64,000 bases of DNA, taken from Chloroflexi bacterium GWB2_49_20. Its GTDB lineage: Bacteria > Chloroflexota > Anaerolineae > Anaerolineales > Villigracilaceae. The stretch covers positions 90,344 through 154,343 of the forward strand of contig MGMF01000017.1 in the NCBI GenBank assembly GCA_001796335.1, read 5' to 3'. This document shows, piece by piece, positions 35,041-43,354 of the stretch. How positions within the stretch are numbered: position 1 is the first letter of the stretch; each line of letters starts with the position of its first letter. The translations under genes and the position numbers were made by a program. The notes beneath the pieces are model-generated. The model saw only the letters and a list, made by a program, of their open reading frames with translations. It had not been told where the DNA came from and made no database searches.

Positions 35041-35075
35041 TTTTGTCTGCCGGGAATTAACACAGGTAGACAAAA
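35041..35075 (-). other. Leader hairpin before APC permease 1
   Basis: TTTTGTCTGCC (35041-35051) pairs with GGTAGACAAAA (35065-35075), an 11-bp stem with one G-U pair. It lies directly before the permease ribosome site. Upstream, at about 35131-35142 on the minus strand, an orphan AAAGGAGGTGA is not followed by an obvious start codon. Confidence 0.5.
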
Positions 35076-35168
35076 CGATCAATTATTCTTTCTCTTCTGT
35101 CTATGGGGACATTTATGTTTTCAATGGGACGATATCTCACCTCCTTTTTATCAGAACAAGCTTATGTT

Positions 35169-36107
35169 TTATCCGGTGGTCAGTACGTAATTGCCGACTT
35201 TTTTAGGCTTTATTTCAACCACGGCTCCATGGAGCATGCCTTGTTCATACATACTGCCAGGGTTGATACACAAAGTCTTTTTGTATTTTCGGGTTCCCTT
35301 GCCTTCATGGATATGTCCGAACAAACCAAGCAATGGTTCATATTTATCAATAAGATCCATAACTGCGTGGCTGCCCACCGGCATCAGAGACCGGCCGGCA
35401 AAAGCAGGACGCATATCTTTGGTTAATTCGGGGGCATCATCCAACCCGCTGCCATAAGGAGGCGCGTGCAGGTTGAAAATCGAGTTGGAGGCATCGCGGG
35501 CTTTGCTGATGATTGCCTCCAGCCTTTCCCTGAGAGCTTCTTCAGATTCCTCCCGGTGAGTTGTCCAGGGAGTGGGGTTTGACCAGCCTGAGCTGATCAG
35601 TTCATGATAATCATCCAACTGCACCACCCGACCTTCAACATTTTCCACAAATTTGGATGATTCGATCACTTTATCGATCTCAAACATATCATCATTCCCA
35701 GGGCAGACAAAACAACGTATGCCTGTTCCAGCCAGTTTTTGGTCTGCATAATCCATCCAGCGCTGCACTGTGAGTAAAACCTGCTCGAGAAAGAGTTTGT
35801 CTGATTTTTCTGGAGTCGACAGGATATCATCCACCTCATCCGGGTTTGTCACATATGGGTAGTAACCGCGGTTTTGAATAGTCTGGATCATTTTTTTGAC
35901 TTCGTCCTGCCCATTCAGGAAAGATTCCTGCTCTGCGAGTGTGACTTTATAGATGTTATTCCCCTGGGCGATGATGGGGACAATGGCTTTTCCGGTCATA
36001 TCTCCTCCCAGGATAAGTACGTCAGTCTCGTAGAATTTACTGGCGCTTATGAACTTTTTCCAACAAATCTCCGATCCGTGTACGTCCGTTGCAAAATAAA
36101 TTTTCAT
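35169..36107 (-). CDS. Calcineurin-like metallophosphoesterase 1
   Basis: A 312-residue phosphoesterase. The dinuclear metal site is complete: 'ATDVHG' (Asp8, His10), 'LILGGDMTG' (Asp36), 'CPGNDD' (Asn), 'NLHAPP' (His) and 'GLFGHIHEG' (His-x-His). 'CINPGSMYEQGMLHGAVVEI' closes the domain. The family includes phosphodiesterases and phosphatases; the substrate is unknown. It has a paralogue at 45167-46162, and each precedes an APC permease gene on the same strand. No signal peptide is seen, so it is cytoplasmic. Confidence 0.9.
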   Translation of the reverse strand: MKIYFATDVHGSEICWKKFISASKFYETDVLILGGDMTGKAIVPIIAQGNNIYKVTLAEQESFLNGQDEVKKMIQTIQNRGYYPYVTNPDEVDDILSTPEKSDKLFLEQVLLTVQRWMDYADQKLAGTGIRCFVCPGNDDMFEIDKVIESSKFVENVEGRVVQLDDYHELISSGWSNPTPWTTHREESEEALRERLEAIISKARDASNSIFNLHAPPYGSGLDDAPELTKDMRPAFAGRSLMPVGSHAVMDLIDKYEPLLGLFGHIHEGKGTRKYKKTLCINPGSMYEQGMLHGAVVEIKPKKVGNYVLTTG

Positions 36108-36256
36108 CCAGGTTTCCTCTTCTTACCATTAATGTCAATCAATTTCAGTTGTTTCGTACCGTCCCGCAGGTTATCTCTGAACACAGGCTTGAATTACGGA
36201 TATTTGCGGGATGTTCTGTGTAAGCTGAGTCACTCGCTAAAGGTTAAAATGTGACG

Positions 36257-37711
36257 TTATCTCCACAAGGATGGAAGTTCCAGGTTTCCGGGAACCAAGC
36301 CTTTGAACGCTGCCCGGATGCGGTCATCCATTTCTGCAGGAAAACCCGCCACGCTTGGTCGGGCAAGGATTTCACGTACCCGTTGCATGGCCCGTGTGTG
36401 AGTATCCAGGGAGCCTTTGCTTTCCCAGTTCTCACGCGCATTCCGATCGGCCAGTTTGGGTAAAAGGGCGGTGGTCTTCATGCGCTTGATGGTATGTGGG
36501 TGGACCATGAACGAGCCTCCCGGGCCAACCTGTGCAATCACATCCAGGCCCAGTTCAGCATCGCCAAAATCAAAACCCTGCTTGATGCGTTTCAACATCA
36601 ATGCGATCTCATCATCGATGACAGCTTTACCGAAATCAAAGACTTTAAGAGCGTCCAGCAGACCGCTCATATTGAGCATGTCCATCCCAGCCAGCACCCC
36701 AGCTGTGGAAGACGTGCCGGTTTCATACCCGGCCTGGGCGTCATTCAGCTTGGCATTGGTCAGACCAACATAGCCACCGCTGGGCAAATTATAAAAACGC
36801 GCCATTTGAGCGCAGGCCATATGCAGCATGCCGCATTCGATCCCACCCGAAGCATAAGCGCCGGATCGCATATCTGCCACAGTGGGAAGCGTGGCATAGA
36901 TCAATGGCGTTCCGGGATGAACCATTTGCATCAGGCAGGCTGCTGCCAGGAATTCCGCATTGCCCTGTGCCAGGGTACCTGCCAGACTCATCGGTGAGGT
37001 AAGCCCGGCGTTGGGCACAATGGTAGGATAAACCGGGAGTTGCTGCTCGCAAAAATAGATGAGCATTTCTGTGGAGGCGTAATCCATTGTGAGGGGCGAA
37101 ACGACCGGACAAAAGTGATGCGTGATGAATGGGTGCTCGCGATAGGCTGCCTCACTGTCGGCTATCAGATAACCGAGGCGCAGGATCATCTCGGAATCTT
37201 CCAGATCTTTTGAGTTGATGCGGACTGGTTTCAGACAATATTTCAAGGCCGGGTACAGTCGCGAAAGCGTGAAGTGTTCAAGTGGGGCATCATCAGCTAG
37301 GGTAGAAACTGAAAAGACATCAATACCGGGTAATTCCTGAACCAGGTGGGCGATTCGGGCAATGTCCGCTGATGTGGAGCGGCGTTCCTTTCCCGTGATC
37401 GGATCGATAATGTTGGGGGCTGAACTGGCGGTAACAACCACCGGGCTGTCCCGTGGCAGGGTGCGATCATACTTTGGATCACGACCGCGAAAAGTGAAGG
37501 TGGGGGGGAAGAATGCCCGGAACTCTTCCACAACTGAACGCGGGAAGCGCACAACATGGGTTTCGGAGTCCACAAGGCAGCCATGCCGGGCGTAAATTTG
37601 CCGGGCTTTTTCATAGCGCACCAACAACCCAACGGTTTCAAGGATCTCGAGCGAAGCAGAATGGATTTGTTCAACCTGTCCGGGAGTTAGAAGCGCTGCA
37701 AATGTATTCAA
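36257..37711 (-). CDS. MttB-family (trimethylamine methyltransferase-like) protein without pyrrolysine
   Basis: A 484-residue member of the MttB superfamily, whose members transfer a methyl group from a quaternary or tertiary amine to a corrinoid protein. It opens with 'LTPGQVEQIHSASLEILETVGLLVRYEKARQIYARHGCLVD', typical of the family. The frame has no internal TAG, so it lacks pyrrolysine, like MtgB-type glycine-betaine enzymes. No corrinoid protein is encoded in the window. I place the start at the TTG at 37711, eight bases after GGAG and 19 bases after the PfkB-like stop. A frame open to 37792 would overlap that gene. It sits in the duplicated catabolic island. Confidence 0.85.
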   Translation of the reverse strand: MNTFAALLTPGQVEQIHSASLEILETVGLLVRYEKARQIYARHGCLVDSETHVVRFPRSVVEEFRAFFPPTFTFRGRDPKYDRTLPRDSPVVVTASSAPNIIDPITGKERRSTSADIARIAHLVQELPGIDVFSVSTLADDAPLEHFTLSRLYPALKYCLKPVRINSKDLEDSEMILRLGYLIADSEAAYREHPFITHHFCPVVSPLTMDYASTEMLIYFCEQQLPVYPTIVPNAGLTSPMSLAGTLAQGNAEFLAAACLMQMVHPGTPLIYATLPTVADMRSGAYASGGIECGMLHMACAQMARFYNLPSGGYVGLTNAKLNDAQAGYETGTSSTAGVLAGMDMLNMSGLLDALKVFDFGKAVIDDEIALMLKRIKQGFDFGDAELGLDVIAQVGPGGSFMVHPHTIKRMKTTALLPKLADRNARENWESKGSLDTHTRAMQRVREILARPSVAGFPAEMDDRIRAAFKGLVPGNLELPSLWR

Positions 37712-37730
37712 AGGGTCATCTCCATTAATT

Positions 37731-38672
37731 TCAACGGTTGATGGATAAATCTTCAACCTGGATTTGTTCTGCGCATGCCAGGATTTCTTCAACCGGTAAC
37801 ATTTTCAACCCGGGTCGGGTAACTTTGAGAGAGGCGGCGGCTGTAGCGAACTTTGCTGATTGGACGAGGTCCCACCCATTCAAGGTGCCATAAATAAAGC
37901 CGGCAGAGTAAGTAGCTCCTGCTCCGCACCCGTCCACTGCATGGACCCGGGGTGCATGAATACGCAAGATTTGGGTTCCTTGCACGACCAGGCTGCCTTC
38001 CCCAGCCAGGGTGATCAGCGCGGTTTGGACTCCGGCGCGCAACAATTTTTGTGCCACTTCCAGAGGATTGCTGTCTTCCTTCTGGGCGGCATCCGTTACT
38101 GCCTGGCAGATGGTGGCTCGACTGGCATACTTCGATAATAATTCGGGATTGGCATGACCATGTTCAAAGTTGAGAAAAACCGGAAGTTTCAACCGGGCAG
38201 CCTCATCCATTGCGCGCAGGATGTGATCTCCGTCATACCAATCCACATAGAGCAGATCAGCCCCCTGCAGCATGGACAGGTCGGCATCGTCCAGCGTGGC
38301 AAGAACTTTCGCCTCGCGCTGCCAAAAATAGGTGCGCGCCCCGGTTTCATCCGAGACATCCACTTCCAGGGGAGTTTTAAAATCCCTGGAAAAGCGTACG
38401 TCAGATTGAACATCCCATTCCTTTAGCTGGTTGGCGAGGGTATGCCCGCGGGTATCATCCCCAACCGCTGTGCCAATAATGCCGGTCGGTATATCCCATT
38501 GGCGTAGCAGACAGGCGACTATGGCAGCATCGTCAAAAATAAATTCACAGACTTCTTTTATCAGGGCGCCGGTATTATGTTCGGGCAATTGTTCAACCAC
38601 CAGGATCGCAACCGGGGTGAGCATCCCAAAGCCAACAACCTGTGCAGATTTTCTTGTTTTGGATTCAGTCAT
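37731..38672 (-). CDS. PfkB-family kinase homologue lacking the catalytic Asp
   Basis: A 313-residue ribokinase-fold protein. The overall PfkB order is kept: N-terminal strand 'VVGFGMLTPVAILVV', 'GIIGTAVGDDTRGHTL' (about 64-79), a lid, and the C-terminal anion-hole region. That region reads Asp247-Gly-Cys-Gly-Ala-Gly-Ala253 instead of DTxGAGD, so the catalytic base Asp is replaced by Ala (GCT, 37914-37916 minus strand). It may be an inactive or repurposed kinase, or another residue may take over. The neighbours are the FAD-GcvT fusion 31 bases upstream and the MttB homologue downstream. Start ATG at 38672. Confidence 0.85.
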   Translation of the reverse strand: MTESKTRKSAQVVGFGMLTPVAILVVEQLPEHNTGALIKEVCEFIFDDAAIVACLLRQWDIPTGIIGTAVGDDTRGHTLANQLKEWDVQSDVRFSRDFKTPLEVDVSDETGARTYFWQREAKVLATLDDADLSMLQGADLLYVDWYDGDHILRAMDEAARLKLPVFLNFEHGHANPELLSKYASRATICQAVTDAAQKEDSNPLEVAQKLLRAGVQTALITLAGEGSLVVQGTQILRIHAPRVHAVDGCGAGATYSAGFIYGTLNGWDLVQSAKFATAAASLKVTRPGLKMLPVEEILACAEQIQVEDLSINR

Positions 38673-38703
38673 TAATTATCTTCTCATGCTCATTCACGCT
38701 TGC

Positions 38704-41130
38704 TTACGCTCGCAGGTTTTCACCCTTGGGGTCAAATAAAATCGTTTGAACAACTTCAGCACGGATGGTCTGATCGAAAATCTCGATATCCAGGTGGGTG
38801 CCTGCCACAGCGAGTTCGGGTGGGAGGTAAGCATAGGCGAGATTGCGCTTAAGCGTAAACCCATAGCCACCACTGCGGACCCGTGATACCACCTTGCCGT
38901 CAGAGTAGATGGCTTCACCGCCGTAGATCATTGCGTAGTCATCTCCTTCCAACAGTAACGTGCACAACTTGCGTTTTGAACCCTGTGCTTTGGCTTTCAG
39001 AAGAGCCTCACGTCCTACAAAATCGCCCTTGTCCAGATGCACACAGAATCCCAAACCGGCTTCAAAGGGGTTTTCCAACTGGGTCACATCTGCGGTAAAG
39101 TAGCGATATCCCTTTTCCAGGCGTAGGGCGTCCAACACTTTATAACCACCCACCTCAATTCCAAATTCCTGACCGGCCTCCTGCAATGCATCCCAGATAG
39201 CCACGGCGCGATTATTCGGAACATACAGCTCCCATCCTAATTCACCCACATAACTAACACGTTGAGCCAGGACTTTAACTCCATTAATATCGATAAATTT
39301 AGCAGTCAGGTATGGAAACGCCTGGTTGGAAACATCTTCTGCTGTAATTTTCTGCAAAACTTTGCGAGCTTGGGGACCCCACATGGCGATACAGGCCAAC
39401 TCAAGGGTGATATCACGAATTTCCACTGTGGGATCATTGGGTTGGATATGCATCTGCATCCAGGCCAGATCATTGCCGATGAAGCCAGACCCGGTGACCA
39501 CACGGAACCAATTCTCTCCCAGGCGGGTTACGGTCAGATCGGATTGGACACCTCCGGCAGAATTAAGGAATTGTGTATACATGGCGCTGCCAATGGGTTT
39601 GTTCATATCGCTGTCGGTGAGACGCTGGATCAATTTCAGTGCACCTGCTCCTTTGAATTCTATCTTGCCAAAGGATGTCAGGTCAAACAGGCAGACGCGC
39701 TCACGCGTGGCCTCGTGTTCCTGTCTGAGTCTTTCGAAATAAGGGGGTTTGTTCCAACCCCACTCGCGTTGATCTGCGCCAGCCCTGCGCCAGGCTTTGC
39801 CAGGTTGGCAGAAATTAACCCGCTCCCAGCCGAATTTTTCTCCGAAGACTGCGCCCTGTTCCTGCAGCCGTGAATGCAGCGGGCTGATGCGGTGGGGGCG
39901 CGCCCATTCATTTTCATCATTGGGGAAACGCAGTCGATAATAGTATTTAACACCTTCCCGTGTCCGTTCGGTGGCGTAATCGGGATTGTTGTAATAATCA
40001 CCAAAGCGTGTGGCTTGGAAGGCGTACACATCCTGGGATGGTTTTCCTTCAAGGATCCATTCAGACATCAGCCTGCCGATACCGCCTGCGCCGCCAAAGC
40101 CATTCAAGGAGCAACCTGCAGCGAGCCACATACCCTTCACTCCAGCCATGGGTCCAAGTAGGGGAGTGCTATCCGGGGTATAGGCACCCGGGTGACAAAC
40201 GAGTGAAATAATTCCAGCCTGATCGAGGAAAGGTAAGCGTCGGATCGCCCCTTCCAGCAGTTGTTCAAAACGCCCCATATCTCCGGGTACAGTTGAACCG
40301 CCATGTTCCCAGGGCACACCATCCACCCAGCGTGCTAATGGGTTGGGTTCATAACCTCCGATCACCAAACCACCGGCTTCCTCGCGCATGTAAACCAGGT
40401 TATCCGGGTCGCGCAGGCAGGGGGTTTCGTGCGGGAATACGTGTCCGGGGACAGCTTTGAGGGCAATGTGCTGGTGATCCACAGGGATGGAAGGGATGTG
40501 CAGCCCAGCCATGGCAGCCACCCGGGGTGCCCAGATGCCGGCAGCGTTGATGATGATCTCGGTTTTGATCGAGCCGTGGTTGGTCAGTACGCGTTGGACT
40601 TCGCCAGCAGGGGATAATTGGATGCCGGTGATGCGGGTTCCGGTTTGAATTGTGACCCCCATTTCCTTGGAGAGACGCGCAATGGTGGTTGTAGTGATGT
40701 AAGGATCGAGGTGGCCATCACGGGGGAGATAAAAACCGCCATATAGGTTGTCCGGACTGATTTGAGGCATGATCTTCAGGGCTTCAACGGGAGTGATTAC
40801 ATCCACTTCCATACCGTTGGCTTTGGCCCGGCTGACACTGCGCTGCAATTCCTTTAGCTGTTCCGGGCTGGAAGCCACACGCAGACTGCCGACATGTTCA
40901 AACAACCCCAATTCGCTGTATAGCTCGATGCTGTACATGCGGAATTGCATTAGGGTTTGAGAAGTGGCAAATTGGGTAACCAATCCAGCTGCGTGGGCGG
41001 TTGCCCCGCTGGCTATTTCATCTTTTTCGAGGAGTACAACGTCTATACAGCCTGCCTTGGCAAGGTGATAAGCGATTTGGACTCCGAAGATACCACCACC
41101 AATGATGACGATCCGTGCTTGATCTTTCAT
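38704..41130 (-). CDS. FAD-dependent dehydrogenase-GcvT fusion 1 (dimethylglycine/sarcosine dehydrogenase-like)
   Basis: An 808-residue protein with the architecture of mitochondrial dimethylglycine and sarcosine dehydrogenases. A DAO-type FAD domain has the dinucleotide motif 'IVIIGGGIFGVQIAYHLAKAG' split over residues 7-27. An FAO_M-like linker follows (about 380-440), then a GcvT/folate-binding domain (about 445-800) with 'YVGELGWELYVPN' and 'DALRLEKGYRYF'. It would oxidise an N-methyl amine and pass the carbon to tetrahydrofolate. The covalent-flavin motif reads 'ATAHAAG': the His is kept, but the Trp of 'TWH' is Ala. Paralogue at 49799-52234. The kinase homologue follows 31 bases later. 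Confidence 0.9.
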   Translation of the reverse strand: MKDQARIVIIGGGIFGVQIAYHLAKAGCIDVVLLEKDEIASGATAHAAGLVTQFATSQTLMQFRMYSIELYSELGLFEHVGSLRVASSPEQLKELQRSVSRAKANGMEVDVITPVEALKIMPQISPDNLYGGFYLPRDGHLDPYITTTTIARLSKEMGVTIQTGTRITGIQLSPAGEVQRVLTNHGSIKTEIIINAAGIWAPRVAAMAGLHIPSIPVDHQHIALKAVPGHVFPHETPCLRDPDNLVYMREEAGGLVIGGYEPNPLARWVDGVPWEHGGSTVPGDMGRFEQLLEGAIRRLPFLDQAGIISLVCHPGAYTPDSTPLLGPMAGVKGMWLAAGCSLNGFGGAGGIGRLMSEWILEGKPSQDVYAFQATRFGDYYNNPDYATERTREGVKYYYRLRFPNDENEWARPHRISPLHSRLQEQGAVFGEKFGWERVNFCQPGKAWRRAGADQREWGWNKPPYFERLRQEHEATRERVCLFDLTSFGKIEFKGAGALKLIQRLTDSDMNKPIGSAMYTQFLNSAGGVQSDLTVTRLGENWFRVVTGSGFIGNDLAWMQMHIQPNDPTVEIRDITLELACIAMWGPQARKVLQKITAEDVSNQAFPYLTAKFIDINGVKVLAQRVSYVGELGWELYVPNNRAVAIWDALQEAGQEFGIEVGGYKVLDALRLEKGYRYFTADVTQLENPFEAGLGFCVHLDKGDFVGREALLKAKAQGSKRKLCTLLLEGDDYAMIYGGEAIYSDGKVVSRVRSGGYGFTLKRNLAYAYLPPELAVAGTHLDIEIFDQTIRAEVVQTILFDPKGENLRA

Positions 41131-41198
41131 AGCTTCGTCCTGCCTTTTTATAAATGGTTTGAGTTCTTCTCAAATAAAAGGGGCACCTCGGACCCAAA

Positions 41199-41999
41199 TT
41201 ATTGAGAAGATCCATGATTCGGATGTGTAATTATTATGTCTACCGATTGGGAAACCAATTGACCATAAGCATCCTGGTCTATACCATCATCGCTGATCAA
41301 GGCATGGATTTGCTCCAGGGATGCAACTTCGTAATTGGAAACCACGCCCCACTTGGAATGGTCTGTAACCACTGCCACCAGGCCACGGGTGCGTGCAATC
41401 ATCATGCGGATGATCTCCGCTTCAGAGTTGGTGGGCACGGTGCAGCCAAACTTCGGGCTGATGCCATCCACACCAAAGAACAGCTTATCGGCATAGACCT
41501 GGGATAGGTTGGTTAATGCAAACTGCCCGGTGACTGCGCTTACTTTCTTGTTCAGATTTCCCCCCAGCAAAAGAATATCATAATTCACATCTTTTTCAAG
41601 GTCAGAGACCGCAGTCATATTGTTGGTTATCACGGTAATACGGGCATCTTTTGGAATATGACGCAGGATCTGTGTGGTGGTGCTGCCGCTGTTGATAAAA
41701 ACTACATCCCCATCTGCAATCATGGCCGCCGCGTGTGCACCAATCTGCAGTTTTTCTTCAGGATAACTGATGGCACGCGTATCGTAGGCTGACTCGAGAT
41801 TCATGCGGGTTTGGTGAATAGCTCCCCCGGAGGTACGTTCCAGATACCCTTCGTTTTCCAACTGTTCCAGATCGCGGCGAACCGTGGCTTCTGATGTTTC
41901 CACCAGATTACTCAATTCAGAAATGCTCGCAATCGTGTGAATGGAGAGATATTCTTGAACGAGCTTGCGCCTTTGGGCTGGAATTAAGTTCTTTTTCAT
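41199..41999 (-). CDS. DeoR-family transcriptional regulator 1
   Basis: A 266-residue DeoR-type regulator. The N-terminal winged helix (about 6-62) contains 'SISELSNLVETSEATVRRDLEQLENEGYLERTSGGA'. The C-terminal sugar-phosphate-isomerase-like sensor (about 80-245) includes 'VFINSGSTTTQI' and 'KLFFGVDGISPKFGCTVPTNSEAEIIRMMI'. Such regulators usually sense a phosphorylated intermediate of the pathway they control. Its promoter (42099-42127) carries two TTGCAA boxes ten bases apart. It lies upstream of the FAD-GcvT, kinase-like, MttB-like and phosphoesterase genes on the same strand. Close paralogue at 46263-47057. Confidence 0.93.
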   Translation of the reverse strand: MKKNLIPAQRRKLVQEYLSIHTIASISELSNLVETSEATVRRDLEQLENEGYLERTSGGAIHQTRMNLESAYDTRAISYPEEKLQIGAHAAAMIADGDVVFINSGSTTTQILRHIPKDARITVITNNMTAVSDLEKDVNYDILLLGGNLNKKVSAVTGQFALTNLSQVYADKLFFGVDGISPKFGCTVPTNSEAEIIRMMIARTRGLVAVVTDHSKWGVVSNYEVASLEQIHALISDDGIDQDAYGQLVSQSVDIIITHPNHGSSQ

Positions 42000-42098
42000 C
42001 AGAGGTTAATCTTTTATTCCTTCACAGTGATTAAAGAAGGCACACGGAGAGATCATACCCGCCCAGTCTCTGGTTGATTGGGATTAACTTATATAAAT

Positions 42099-42127
42099 AT
42101 TATACAGAACTTTGCAAATAATTGCAA
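42099..42127 (-). promoter_or_regulatory. Promoter of DeoR regulator 1 with tandem TTGCAA boxes
   Basis: On the minus strand, TTGCAA (42122-42127) and TATAAT (42099-42104) are 17 bases apart. A second TTGCAA lies at 42112-42117, one helical turn away. The same TTGCAA-17-TATAAT layout is used for DeoR regulator 2. The boxes may be an operator for one or both regulators. Predicted start is near 42092. Confidence 0.6.
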
Positions 42128-42144
42128 ATATTTGGTTAATTTCG

Positions 42145-43044
42145 TTACGCCTGAACCTCCTTGAGCCATTGCGGAAATTGATCCGAATCCAATTTCTCAG
42201 TAGCCCTGCCCCAACGTTCAATCGCCCAACCCCAGAAGTCGTATTCGATTTTCGAGATCCTGGCCTGGATGGCAGCCCACAACGTCCAGCCGACATCCGA
42301 CATGATCATGTTTAGTTTCATGCGTGAAAGTTTTGTCTCAGAGACACTCCCAAAATAAGCCTGGCATAAATCGCGAAGCTGATCTTCGTTATACTCTAAC
42401 TCCTGGCAGGTATTCCCCAATTCAAAATAAGGGTCATTGTTCCCGCTATATTCATAATCAATTATGCGTAGATAGGTGCCATCATCGATATAGTTTTCGG
42501 CCAGAAGATCGTTGTTACATGGCATGGTCGCAACTGGATGAATCGATAATGCTTTTTCAATTTGTGTTACTGCCGGCATCCTGGATACATACCCGGCAGG
42601 CATGCGAATGTCCTGTTTTTGGCAGATACCCATATAATATTCGGTCAATCGAAACATATTGAAGTCTGTCAGGAAACGCGGTCCGGCATGCAGCCGCTTG
42701 ATGGACTCAGCTATGCGTCGGGGCATGCCGGGTGTATGTAGTGCTGCTTTTGACATGGTGTGGCCTTCCAGAAATTCCAGCACCATCACATCGAATTCTG
42801 GCAAATGATAAAGGACTTTTGGCCCGATGCCTGCCTGGGCGGCTGCCTTGGAATTGAAATATTCATTATGCCTGTCAACAGCCAGAAGGTCGGTGCTCTC
42901 GCCAGGGACACGGACAAAATAAGGGATCCCATCGACTTTGACTTTGTAATTTTTATTTGTCAAACCGCCCGAGAGTGGTTCGATGATAAGCTCCTTCCCC
43001 TGCCAATCGCTGATCTTCGCAACAATATCATTAATCAACGGCAT
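42145..43044 (-). CDS. Choline-kinase-like phosphotransferase 1
   Basis: A 299-residue protein-kinase-like-fold phosphotransferase of the choline/ethanolamine kinase-aminoglycoside phosphotransferase group. The N-lobe begins 'PLSGGLTNKNYKVKVDGIPYFVRVPG' (about residues 23-48). The Brenner catalytic motif is 'CNNDLLAENYID' with Asn where His is usual (about 178-189). The metal-binding motif is 'IIDYEYSGNNDPYFELGN' (about 195-212). It probably phosphorylates the hydroxyl of a small amino alcohol such as choline, but this is by homology. It lies between APC permease 2 and DeoR 1 on the same strand. Paralogue at 48897-49796 has the same length. Confidence 0.87.
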   Translation of the reverse strand: MPLINDIVAKISDWQGKELIIEPLSGGLTNKNYKVKVDGIPYFVRVPGESTDLLAVDRHNEYFNSKAAAQAGIGPKVLYHLPEFDVMVLEFLEGHTMSKAALHTPGMPRRIAESIKRLHAGPRFLTDFNMFRLTEYYMGICQKQDIRMPAGYVSRMPAVTQIEKALSIHPVATMPCNNDLLAENYIDDGTYLRIIDYEYSGNNDPYFELGNTCQELEYNEDQLRDLCQAYFGSVSETKLSRMKLNMIMSDVGWTLWAAIQARISKIEYDFWGWAIERWGRATEKLDSDQFPQWLKEVQA

Positions 43045-43130
43045 TAATTCCTCTTGTTTGTTAAACCACAGTGAATAAAAAACGAAAATGATGGCAACGT
43101 AAAATTAATAACCTCTTAAAAAAGGTTACG

Positions 43131-43195
43131 TGTTAGGGTGTGAAAGCGGGCGAAACTAGCTTTAATACCCCAACCTTCCCCTATTTATTGAAATG
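43131..43195 (+). repeat. Dispersed intergenic repeat, copy D, in a 310-base gap
   Basis: GGGTGTGAAAGCGGGCGAAA at the left and CCCCAACCTTCCCC at the right match copy A (541-620) and, inverted, copy C (18062-18150). The gap 43045-43354 also holds the hairpin at 43303-43335 and otherwise nothing coding. Confidence 0.55.
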
Positions 43196-43302
43196 ATTTT
43201 AATGATTGTTAATTCGAATTGTTAAAATTAAATTTTCGATGAGAGGACACTAAACCTGGGAATTCAAATGCGTGTTCTTTGTAACGGGTATTTTAGATAT
43301 GT

Positions 43303-43335
43303 TGTGGTCAGTGCCTGACACAGGCACTGACCACA
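43303..43335 (-). terminator. Strong hairpin after APC permease 2
   Basis: A perfect 15-bp stem (43303-43317 with 43321-43335) with a three-base loop, 19 bases after the permease stop. No U run follows it, so termination may be Rho-dependent or partial. It may instead stabilise the transcript before the choline-kinase-like gene. Confidence 0.65.
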
Positions 43336-43354
43336 TATAAAGAGTAAAATTATT

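Noticed and set aside
36257..37711. MttB homologue as a pyrrolysine protein
   Set aside because: The frame has no in-frame TAG; it is complete with standard codons.
39262..39873. 203-residue open frame on the plus strand
   Set aside because: Antisense to FAD-GcvT fusion 1, with no ribosome site or domain.
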